Shown here: positions 11,919-23,334 of the stretch, in pieces
Layout: each line of letters begins with the position of its first letter
Numbering within the stretch: position 1 is the first letter of the stretch
Assembly: GCA_027625915.1 (NCBI GenBank)
Contig: JANTQA010000015.1
Location: 11,127,001 to 11,191,000 of the forward strand
From: Anaeramoeba flamelloides
Lineage: Eukaryota; Metamonada; Anaeramoebidae
Direction: 5' to 3'
DNA: 64,000 bases
The notes under the pieces: model-generated
The model's database searches: none
What the model was told of the DNA's origin: nothing
Seen by the model: only the letters and a program-made list of their open reading frames with translations
Program-made: the position numbers and the translations under genes

Positions 11919-14900
11919 TTAACAAAAAGCGAAAAAAAAAAAACAAAAAAAAATAAATAATTTTTTGTTTTATGAAGGGAAACAACCAAAAAAATATAAA
12001 AGTTATTCTTTGGTATTTACTCTTAGTTCGTTAATTGACAGTCTTATTCATTTTTTGAGTTTTTAGTTTTTACGAAAAATAATTAAAAAAGAAGGTAATT
12101 AGTTATCAAAAAAGAGACTCATATTCATGCTAAAACCCAGAATTGTTATTTCAAACTGATTCTATTTTTTTGAAAAGAATGTTTGAAGCTTTGTAAGGTT
12201 TTTTTAAATTGATCGTTTAAAATTTTTTAAAGTAACAAGAAAAAAGTAATTCTATTTTAACAAGAAAATATTGGCTTGAAAACCAGTCAACACTCTCACA
12301 TTATATCATAATAATACACTCCTCGATATAATAACAATCTTGGATCTTAGGATTGAAAATTAAGTGTTCGGATGGTCTCATTCAAGCTGAAAAAAAATGT
12401 TGGAAATTGGAAAACTATTATCTTCATTTTTCTCAGTAAATAATAATAACCAAAAACAAACCAAACTTTGATAGTATAATCGATCTCTAAAAATCAAAAA
12501 CCAAAAAAGAGGACATTTTTAAAAATGTGTCAAAGACTGACAACCAATTTTCAATTCGAATGGTTGTGATTTATAATTTTGAAAACAGAGGTTTTTGTTT
12601 CGAAGTGTCTCTATTTGGCGATTTTTGAGATCTCAGTGATTTTTTTTCTTTTATTTTTCCTTTTTCAAATGAGTCAGTTTTTTGAAAAGAATATTCCATA
12701 ACCCTTACTTGGTTAAATTTTGAGGGTTACAAAATAACCACAAATTAGATTAAATCGATTTAAATTGATTTTTCATAGGAATAAAAACAATTTGTTATAA
12801 ATTGAAGAAATTTTCTCATTTGGAAATACAAAAGAGGGAGATGATTAATTTTTTAACAAATTTTTTTTGAAATTTTAAAACTTATTTCTTAATTAAATTT
12901 TTGTGTAAACTACAACCCTGTGTCATTTTTTTTTTTGTTATTTGTATTTTTTCTAATAAAATTCTTTTGTTTTTTTTTTTGTATTTTAGAATTTATGGCC
13001 TTTGGAATCTTAATTATTTTTTTTGTTAATTGAATTATGAGATTTTAATAGATTTATATAATTTTTTCTTACTATTTGAATTTTGGTCCTAAGAGAGTAT
13101 GTTTTTTTTTTTGATACAAAGGATCCGTGTAATTTTTTTTGTTGTTATTTGGGGATTTGAAATTGAAAAAATGTATTTTTTTTTTTTTTCAGATATTTAT
13201 TTATTTTTTATTTGAAACCTATAATAATTTTATTTGGGTAATTTTTAGTTTTTTCTTTGATACTCAATTAATTTTTTTTTATATTTGAATTTTTGAAAAC
13301 TGAGGATCAGATTATTTTATTTTATTTTTTGTTATTAACAGTTTTGAAATTGAAGAATCATGTAAAACTCTTTTTTAGGTTATTTGAATTTTGCCAATTA
13401 AAAAAAAAGAGTTATTTAAAAATACCCCTTTAAGTTGTAAACTAATGAGTGTCCTTGAATTCAATTTATGGTAAGTTACTAGAATCTAATTAAAATGGAT
13501 TATTTTACTACAAAAATTTTATTTTCAATTTGACAGAAATTTTTATTGAAAAAAGAAGTTCAACAATAAGACCCGTTGTTCGCGGATTTGAAGCTTTATT
13601 TATAAAAATTAAGAAATCAAACAAAAGTGATATATCTACAACCACTTAAAAGGCTTCCCAATTCTTAAAAAATATAACGAAACACAATAAGCATAACCAA
13701 TACACGGTTTATCACACAATAATTCCAAACCAAGTCACACATATTTGGATTCTAGTGGAATAATTAAAATAAAAAAAAAAACAAAATATGAAAGTGTATC
13801 TGAAATTTAAAAATTTATGTCTTCAATTATATTCACTATTTCTACCTTGAAGGTGGCAAAAATTTCAACAAGACAACCCTTTCCTTGTATTTTAAATAAT
13901 TTTCAGATTAAGTGAAAAGTTGTTCATTACAACTTGGAAATTTTTATACTTTAAGTGATAAAAAGAATTCAATAACTATCGTTTTCAGAAAAAATATGAA
14001 AAAAAAATTGATCTCACTGAAGAAAATTTTTTTTTGGGTTTCTTTGTCGATCAGAATTTTTTAACACATCAAATATACAAAATTTATATGTACAGAATAT
14101 CGTCAATAATATATTATAATATTTTATAAGTTTTTTTATTTACATTTTCATCATTATTACACACTTTCAAGTCTTTTTTGCCTGGAATATTAATAAAAAT
14201 TTTTTTTTTACTTTTTTGAGTTAATAATTTTATCAACCAAAAAATTGATTTATTCAAAACTTTTTTGAAAAACATTATTTTTTTTTTAAAGTATAGTTTT
14301 TACCTTTAAAAATATTAAACAGAGATGTTTCATTTGATTAATAGGAAATTTACCTTATTTTTCAAAAAAAAAATCTCTTGAAGATGGTTGGGAATTAAGC
14401 AATTTTATTGTAAATAACTAAAATAATATTTTTATTCTGACAAATAATCGGTTAAATTGTTCCAGGAATTCATCACAAAATGACTTAAACAATTTTTTTA
14501 AACAGAAAAATAATTAAATTTATAAATTTGAATTTTTTTCTCTATATTTTGAAAATGAGCAAAGGACTTTATTAAAACTTTCAAGAAAAAAATTTTTTAT
14601 TTTTTTATTTATACTCAGATTTAATTGATAAATTTTTGTAAAAATTCTATCAAATTTTCATCTATTGTACCACTTATAGACACATTAACCCCATTTACTG
14701 AATTTACAATTGGCTAAATAATAATTTAAAATAATAATACTAGAATTTATTTTCCTTTCAAAATCATTTCTACCCAACATACTAATAAAAACATTTAAAA
14801 CATATTCCAAGAATTTAATTTATTTTTAAAAATACTAATATGTTATTTTCTTGAGTTTTATTTTTGAAATAACTCTAAAACCAAATTCAAAAAATAAATC

Positions 14901-16489
14901 TAGATTAACAGTTGTTATGGAGATACCAATACCATCTATTTTAAAAGCCAAGACATATTACGGAAAAAAAAATGATAAATGTTTAAAAATCAACAGAAAA
15001 AACAATTTTTCGAAAAAATACACAGATCAAAAGAAATCAATTGCTAATTTTAAACAAAAAAAGAAAATAATACAGAAAAAACCGAAAAATGATAAAAATT
15101 ATTTGATAAGTTACTAATATTTTTTCAAAAATAAAATGAAACCTTGTCCAGGAATCAAACAAATCCCCTGTAAATTTATTTTTACTCGATATTTAATCTT
15201 TCATAAATACACATGATTTTTTTTTTTTTTTTTAATTTTATTAAGAAAATTTCACAAGTAATGACCATTGTTTATTAGGCACATTATCAACAAGTTGAAT
15301 AGATGTTTAAACAAAACCAAACACATAAACATATAGATTCAATTGTTTAAAATTTTTAAAAAAATATCTTGAGAGAAATTAATTTTCCGATTATTTATTA
15401 ACAATAAACTTATCTTTTATATCCGGTGAAAATAAAATCAAACCATTATGTAAACTATTAAACTAAATACTAGCAAAAATCTAGAAAAAAAATACAATCT
15501 TAATTCCTCAAAAAAATTGAAATTCAGAAAAATCTGGAATAATAAAAAAAAAAAAAAAATTGATCAAAATAATTTTCAAACATCAAAATTATTTCCATCA
15601 TTTCCAAAAAGATTCAAAAATATAATATTTAGAATAAAAAAACAATAAAATTTCGAATCAAAAAGTAAAATAATTTGAAAGGAATCGGTTTCTATTCACA
15701 TTTTACACTTATTAAATCTGCCTTTAGAATATTTTTTTCAAAACAAAAAGACTAATTATTTTATTCTGATTATATGTAATCAAAAAACACCTTTTTATTC
15801 AGGAAAAGACCTTAATTAAAAAAAAAAAAGATTTATTTAATTTCATTTCAACAGAAAATAATTTTCTTAGAAACCAAATCAAAATCATAAAAATTTTCAA
15901 AAAGATGAAAAACCTCGAATATTTATTGTTTTTTGAGAAATATTAAAATCTTTTCAAAAAAATGTAAACTTTTATTATTAAAATTTGAGAATTGTGTGAT
16001 TCTTTCAAAAACCCAATTTAAACAGGAAATAAGCCAGATTGATATTTGAATTAAAAAAAGATTATTTTTCATTCTTTGGACTCAAAAATAGAATCATTTT
16101 TGTTTTTTTTCCGACAAATAAACAAAATGTGAACTATGATTATTTTCAAATTGAATAAAATCTTCTGGTATTGTGATTCTTTTATCGCTTTGAACTGTGT
16201 TTGAAATATTGAATTTTAAAGTAACTGTAAAGGGTTAAAATAAAGAATCACTTAATCTGTTAATGAGAGAATTTTGAAGTGGCTAAATTTGTAACTTTTT
16301 TTTTTGAATTTTAGTTTTTTCAAGAATCATTGGTTTTTAAATTAAAAAATAAAAAAAAAACGATTATCAAAAAAAATTTAACTGGTTATAAGGATCAAAA
16401 TGGGATAGTAAATTTAAATTTTATTTTTTGAGATTTTTATTTTTTCGAAAACGATCCAAAATAAAGTTTGATTAGGTTTCATTTAATAA
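11919..16489. other. Intergenic, no gene recognised
   Basis: 4.6 kb upstream of the ferlin start and downstream of the proteasome gene. T-rich at 12,900-13,420, otherwise unstructured A+T-rich DNA. A weak inverted pair (GATCTCTAAAAATC near 12482 against GATTTTTGAGATCTC near 12620) may be a relic hairpin. A Lys-rich frame at about 14,880-15,115 has no recognisable domain and no ATG at a sensible place; I do not call it. Confidence 0.5.
12920..13420. repeat. T-rich quasi-repeat tract
   Basis: About 500 bp in which variants of TTATTTGAATTTTG / TTTGAAATTGAAG recur roughly every 40-90 bp between long T-runs, for example near 13068, 13138, 13280, 13330 and 13378. Periodicity is irregular, so this may be low-complexity drift rather than a true tandem array. 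Confidence 0.35.
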
Positions 16490-18396
16490 TTATTTTTCCC
16501 AAAATTTTTTTAATTTGTTTCCATATACTGTTTTTCTTCTAACACCATTTTTATCAATGATTGCCTTTCTCACAATTCCACCTGAGCCACCATCACGTGC
16601 AATTGCTTCGGTAATTCCATAAGTTACAAATTTTTCTGCTTCTTCTTCTGTCATATTTTCTTTAAAATTCATATCACAATATCCATATAAATATGTTGAA
16701 CCACTTCCACCAGTTGCAAATGGTTGTCTTTTTTGATGAAATTTAATTATTACACAAAAAAAAAAAAAAAAGAAAAGATAATAAATAAATTAAATTAAAT
16801 TGCTTTACTTTGATAAAATTTTTAAATCAAATTATTTGAATTGAGACATATTTTAAAGAAAACACTGTTTAATAAAAAATATAGCATCACATTCATGAGA
16901 AATCATTTTTCAAGAATCAAGAATTATTATTTTAATAATTAGCAAATCTTGATGTTTTAATTTTTCTTGATAAACCAAGTGAAAAAGTTTTGTGAATGTG
17001 CAAATTTAAACACAAAAAATCAGTAATTAAAGTTGTTTTCAAAAAGTGAGTACTAAAAGTTATTAAAAATGTTACTCAAACTGCTTGGTTCTCTTTATAT
17101 TAAGTGGTTTGAGTGACACCTTTTAAAACCTTTTAGCACTCACTTTTTCCAAATAGCTTTATCAAGAAAAAAAAAAAATGTAGAATATATTTTGGACAAA
17201 GAAAGAGAGAAAATTTAAAGGTAGTAAAAGTAGTTTTCAATGAGCAAAAACAAAAAGTTAAATAATTCATCAAAAACATTTCTTGTATTTAAATTGTCAA
17301 ATCTTTTTTAGACACTTGTAAAACTTTAGAAAATAACAAAACAACTGCTTTTAAAAAGTGAGAACGAGAAGTTTTACAAAGTGTTAACTAAACTCCTTAA
17401 AACGCGTAAATTAGACAGTACGAAGTACCACTTATCAACTTTTAGTACACACTTTTTTAAAAATGATTATAATTTTATAAATGAAGAGTGTTTGTTTGGC
17501 TTTAATTGAATAAAAAGTTCTTTGGTTGCCAATCAACAATAAAAAAAACAAATTAAAAAGAAAGAGAAAAAAAAAAAAAAAAAAAAAAGAAAAAGAGGAA
17601 AAAATATTGAAAAGAGAAGAAAAAAAACTAACTTGACAATTGAACCACCAAGTGGCAAAGAGTAAACACTTCCACCTTCAATTGGATCCCAACCAGCACA
17701 AATAATTGCAGCATGAAGGTATTGTTTGTTTTGATATAAAAATTCTCTAAACATATGTGCTGCTTTTTTGACAGTTGGTTTCGATCCTTCTTCGATTGAA
17801 AACATATTTGTATAATAAGAAACATAACTAGATATGATTTGCGTGTCAGCGGCAGATCCTGATCTAAGGCAATAAATTTGATCCTTTAGATTTTTAACAA
17901 GGTTTTTTTTTTTTAAAGTTTTTGTTGTTTATTTAGAAATCAAAAGAAATAAAATTAAAAACATAAAAGAAAAAATTTTTTTTTATTTTATTTTTAATAT
18001 TGACATTTTTTTTTTGATTGAAAAAAGAAGAAGGCCACAGTATCGAGACTTACATGAACAGGAGTTAATTTATCAGTAACACGATTAACAGCATAAGAGC
18101 CACTTGAGGTTCTACTATCTGCTGCAATAATTACACCACCCTTAAAAGTTACTGCCATAACAGTTGTCTTTGAAGAAATTAATAATCACAAGATTGAATT
18201 ATAGTGTTTTTAGAACAAAAAGAAAAGGAATATTTTTTACAATGTTTTTAGTTTGTTTTTGTTTATTGGAGGAAAGGAACAAAAAACAAGATTAAAAAAA
18301 AAAAAAAAAGAAAGAAAGAAAAGGGATATGTTTATGTACACCAGTTTTGACTTCTTTATTAAGGTCGGAAAGGAATTCTTTTTCAAAGTTAAACAT
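16490..18396 (-). CDS. PSMB6: 20S proteasome subunit beta-1 (caspase-like, PSMB6 type)
   Basis: Four exons, 18396-18340, 18167-18054, 17883-17633 and 16727-16490, with introns of 172, 170 and 905 nt, encode 219 residues. A 19-residue propeptide ends in Gly and is followed by [19 protein letters not shown]. In mature numbering Thr1 (nucleophile), Asp17 and Lys33 (DKLT) are all present. Residue 45 is Arg ([11 protein letters not shown]), the residue that gives beta-1 its preference for acidic substrates, which separates it from beta-2 and beta-5. [32 protein letters not shown] and [11 protein letters not shown] follow the family in order, and the length is normal. This is a catalytic subunit of the 26S proteasome, cytosol and nucleus. 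The first intron falls exactly between propeptide Gly and Thr1. The third intron carries two hairpin repeats. Confidence 0.96.
17033..17153. repeat. Hairpin repeat H, copy 1 (in proteasome intron 3)
   Basis: Two inverted arms of about 50 bp around a short loop: AAAAAGTGAGTACTAAAAG ... ACTCAAACTGCTT on the left and the complement of AAGTGAGTGCTAAAAG ... CACTCAAACCACTT on the right. Related hairpins occur at 17342, 43216 and 47850. Confidence 0.7.
17342..17465. repeat. Hairpin repeat H, copy 2 (in proteasome intron 3)
   Basis: Left arm TTTTAAAAAGTGAGAACGAG, right arm the complement of AAAAAAGTGTGTACTAAAAG. Same family as the hairpin 190 bp away, but the central part is closer to the copy at 47850-48005. 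Confidence 0.6.
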
Positions 18397-19716
18397 TTGT
18401 AAAATCTTTTTTATTAAATTATTTTTATTGATAAAATAAGTAAAGGATTAAAGAATTGGTAAAAAATGAACTTTTCAGCTTTTAAAAAATTTTGTTTATT
18501 TTTACATTTAAATAATTTGGGAGATTCTAAATGAATGAAAAATTTAGTTTTGTAGATATGAAACACTATTAAATTTCTTATTTTCAATCCACTAATTTAT
18601 CATTTCCCAAAAATTTCAAATAAAGATAAATTCATAAAAGTCCAAATGATTTCTCAAAAACTTTCGTTTTCAACTTGTTTCATTAGAAATGAATTCTTCT
18701 GACACAAGTTACAAAAACAACAATTCACTTTTGTTAAGGTTCAGGTTTCTACAATTCTTCATCCAAAGATTAAAATAAATTATTTTTTTAAATAAAATCG
18801 TTTTTTTAAAGTTTTTTTGTTCTATGATAAATACCCACTTATCTCAGATTTATGAAAAAGATTGGTATTAGCTTAGGACAATTATTAAATTTTATTGGGT
18901 TATTCGTGCCGAAATACTGATACCCAATTTACCTTAATAATCAATTGAATGAACACAAGAGATGTATATTTTTAAGAGTTGAAAAGTTATATTTTCAATA
19001 CAATAAAAAATAAAAATCAAAAAAACAAAAATAAAAATCAATTATTTTAAAAAAAAAATAATTTGATCTATTAATAAAAATATCCTATTCACCTAAAAGA
19101 ATACAAAAAGAAGTATTAAATAATAGAATTTGGAAATTCATACATGTATATTTATATATCCTCAAATTTATTAACTCTATTACCAAAAGAATTTAAGAAA
19201 AACTATATCTTAAAATTAATGAATTTTAAAAAATTTCTCTAAATATAAACTAGATATACCCTTCTTCATCCAATAAAGATTTAAATACCAATCAAAAATT
19301 GAACCAAAGATTTTATTATAGTATTGTTAACTAAGAAGTATCAATTACACTCTAGATGAACATTAATTGAGAGAACATTTCGAAAATTAAGAATATAATC
19401 ATAGATTCCACTATTATTTATGTGAAGAATTTACCCAAATTATCTTTATGATTAAAAAGCAGAGAGAAAAAATAGCAAAAAATAAATAAAAAATAAAATA
19501 AAATAAATATTATGTAAAAAAAGGTGGGTGAATAACGACCAATTGTTAAAAATTAATAAAAATTTGATGTTATTCTTTTAATTACCAAGAACCAAAACCA
19601 CATTTACAATACCACTGATTAATATTGTTTTGTTTTATATTAGTTCATATATATTTATTTGGGGATTTTTGTTTAATTTTTGTAATTTACTTTTATCTTA
19701 TCGATATATATATATA

Positions 19717-20298
19717 AGGTATTTCCAAAAAAGTGGGGCATTTTTTTTTACATTTCATAAAAAATAGTCTTTGTTAGTGGTAGTATTCATTAATTGATGA
19801 TACAAAATTAAGTTTAATATTAATAACAATTGAATAAATGGCTAAGGTATTTATTTTAAAATAAGTTGGATGAAATATTTTCAAAAAATGAAAAAAAAAT
19901 CCATACTTTTTTTGGTGAAAACAATGTACGACCAATTTTTCTAAAAAACTGTAAATATGGAAAGGTTACAAATGATTTTTTAAACAATAAAATACAGTTA
20001 TATGTTTTCAATTCTATTTGAAAATTTGTTGTGATTAAAAAAGTTATGAAAACGATTTTTTCAAACAAAAAGAAAATAATAAACACCAATTTTAGCACCT
20101 AAAAAATATCAGATAAAATCGAGATCAGAAAATTTAATATCTTTTATTTAAGTAATACAATACTAAGAAACAAATTGAATTATTATAAAGAATCTATAAA
20201 TGATGGTTAATGATTTTGGATGTTTAAATGCTTTTTTATAGATTGTGTTTAAAAGCTATATTTTAAAATAAATTTGCCCCACTTTATTGGAAATAGCT
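19717..20298. mobile_element. MITE-like element, family M1, copy b
   Basis: A 582-bp element. The left end is AGGTATTTCC...GTGGGGCA and the right end TGCCCCAC...GGAAATAGCT, a near-perfect inverted repeat of about 24 bp, with TA on both sides (19715-19716, 20299-20300). It aligns along its whole length with 2074-2669, including ATCAGATAAAATCGAGATCA. No coding capacity. Confidence 0.85.
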
Positions 20299-22636
20299 TA
20301 TATATTATTCAACATTTCTTATTTTTACCCTGACTGTTTCTCCTTATGATTTCATTTTCAAGTTACTTAGACGGGCCCTATTATATTGTACTACTTTAAA
20401 AAACACTAATTTTTACCCCCCTTTTTTTTTTTTTAACCATTTTTCACAAATTAAAATAAAATTTAGCTCGGTAAAAATGAAAAAAAAAAAAAAAAGAAAA
20501 TTTTTTTAAATTCTTATAATTTATAAGTAAAATTTTGTCACAAATAATTCTACATCAATGTAAATTATCAATATACCTTAACTGTTCCTAGAAAAGAAAA
20601 TCTGTATAAACTAATAAAATTAGATTAAAGATCTTTGATTTTTTTTTTATTTGTAAATAAAAAAAAATTTCTTCTGATCTCGTTTTTTTTTATACAAAAT
20701 CTTTTTGTATATTGAACATTACAACTTTTAAGAAAGCAAAAATACATATCTATTAAAATTTCGAAAAGTTAGTCTTGATTTTACTTAGAACAAAAATAAG
20801 TTAAATTGTATATTTTATGTCAATTCCTTATCGAAACCAAAAATAATTACAATATGATAAAAAACATTATCTATACAAGGAATTAAATCAAAATACAATA
20901 TAAGATTATTCGAAAAAGTTATATAAAATAATTATAATTTATAGAAATATTAAAAAGATTAAAAAGGGTAATTTGGCTAATTTAGAAAAGAAATAATCGG
21001 ATTTTAGTAACTTATTTTATTTTTTTTTGTTAAAAAATATTTATTTTTTTGCTACTCGAGACTTTTTTTAGGTAATTAAAAACTGTCTTTTATATGATAT
21101 TGAGAAATTTATTACAATTGAATTATTATTCTAAAAAAACATTAAAAATAACAATTTTATTTGATTTAAAGTTGACTTTTCAACACATCAAATATAATGT
21201 ACAGGGTTAAAAATGTTTTTGTTGAAAGTCGAAAGGAAAAATATTACGAAAAAAAGAATTATTAAATTGTTAGTGTATATTCTCTATGAATATTATGATA
21301 AAAGATATTTTTTAATAAAAAATGCTTGAAATGTATTTGATACATACTTTTTTTTTTTTCAATTTTCATTTTTTTATTTTATACAAGATAACAGAGAAAA
21401 ATAAAAAATGAAAAAGAAAAAATCATAAACAAGTTCAATTATTTAAAATAAAATAAATTACAATTTTAGAAATTTGAAATATGAAAATTTGTTTTAGAAT
21501 TTTTTTCTCATCAAATAATTAAAAATTTTGACTGCAAATTTCAAAGAAAGTGTATCAAAAAGAAAATATTTTGGAAATAACTTTGTTCATTTATTCAAAA
21601 ATTAAAGAGATTTAATACAAAAAGAAAATGGTAACCTCACGTTTTTCTCTCTAGTGTGTATTTTAATTAATTTTGATTTGATAAATAGTTGATTTTTTCT
21701 ATAATTTTACTTCAAATAAATGACTAAAATATGAAATTTTCTTACGAGATTAAAACATTATTTTAATGAAAAAATTACTAATTTCTAAATGAGAAATGAG
21801 AAAAATCGCATTTATATTTCAAAAAAAATCAAGAAAAAATAAAGATTAATTATTCGACCAATAAAAGCTTTATGAACTACATGTTATTATTTTTTAATTT
21901 TTATTTTATCCTTTAATATTTTTTCACTATTTTAATTTATTAAATAATAAAATAAATTGAAAATATTTCGAAATGATATCTAAATAATTGATTTTAGAAA
22001 GAATAATGTTCAGCAAAGAATTGTTAAAATAAGAAATATTTTCTAAAAAAAATAATCTTTTTACCAAAAAACTCCTAAATGAAAGCAATAATGTTTTCAT
22101 TAGTATATTATTTTTAATATTACCTAACTTTATTAGAATTTTGATTATATTTATTTATTTTTCTTCTCCATTTTTTTATTTTTATAAATTTTCTTTAATC
22201 ACACCTCCAACAATAAATTAATATTATAATAATTCTAAGTGAATAGTCATGGATTTTGAATAATTTCCACATTTTTACCATTATTTACACTAATACGAAA
22301 ATATTATATCTTTTTATTTTATATAATTATATGTTACATTCAAGCATTGTCTTTGATATTTTTTTTTAAAAAAACTTAATATTTATGATTTAACTTTACA
22401 GAAATGGATACTCTGATTTTTTTTACCCTTTTTTTATTATAAAGCTCTTATTTATTAAATTGAAATCTATAACCAATTTTAAAAATTGTGTTACAATGAA
22501 AAAAAAAATACAACCAAAAATGTTGAGGATAATACAAATTGTGTAAATTTATTTCACTCAAAAGTGACCAGCTAAAAAATGTAAAAATTTTATTTTTTCA
22601 AAAAATCAACTTAACTTAGATTGTTTAGAAATAAAA

Positions 22637-22885
22637 AAAATTATAAACTTTGGATTAGAGTCGATACTAATTCAAGAAATACCTGAACAAACCATAAATT
22701 TCAAAAAAAAAAAGTGAAAAAAATTTTGATTTATTAAATCGAACATCTCTTTCAAAATTTCTCAATTTCTATTGGAAAAATAAAATTTTTGACAATAAGA
22801 ATTTTTAATTGTAAATATATTCATTTTAAAAGAACATACAAAGCCATTAAAGTTAATTTAGAGTTTTTAACATTTTTTTTTTTCA
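22637..22885 (+). repeat. Dispersed repeat D, copy 1
   Basis: Shares ordered blocks with 52530-52800: AAGAAATACCTGAACAAACC against AAGAAATACTTGAACAAACC, then ATTTCTATTGGAAAAATAAA and GACAATAAGA. No inverted ends seen, so its class is unknown. Confidence 0.55.
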
Positions 22886-23334
22886 AATTGACTTTGAATT
22901 AAAAAAAAATAAAAAAGAAAAGAAAAAAAAATTTCACAAACAGAAGAAAACTAAATAGAAAACTAGACTAAATTCAAAAAATAAACCGAATTTGAAAAGG
23001 GCTAATATTACAAACAACCAAATAATTTTTCTCTGGTTTTCTGTCTGTTCAAACTTTCAATACATTTGAAGAAAATTTACCTTTCAAACAATTTAAAAAC
23101 TTTTCAAACACTTTTAAAGGGCAAGTGTGTGGCCAAGACAAAAATGCTGGTAAAAGTCCTAAGGTTTTTTTCTCTTGAAAACTGAAACAATTTTACCTTT
23201 TTTCATTTTTTATCTCTCAAAAAAATATTACCCTTCCTTATTCCCAAAAATCCATAAAATAAAACTTTTTTTTTTTGAATACCAAAGGAAACACAAAAAA
23301 CAAAAATAAAAAAACTTTTTTTAGTCGAAGAGTG

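Larger units (their letters stand above)
18397..23334. other. Intergenic, no gene recognised
   Basis: 4.9 kb of A+T-rich DNA between the divergent proteasome and giant ankyrin/coiled-coil genes. Apart from one M1 element (19717-20298) and one dispersed-repeat copy (22637-22885) I see no structure and no supported exon. Promoters for both neighbours should lie at its ends, but no motif is recognisable in such biased sequence. Confidence 0.5.

Noticed and set aside
14851-15117. A Lys-rich frame of 88 codons.
   Set aside because: No sensible ATG, composition like the surrounding DNA, no domain.
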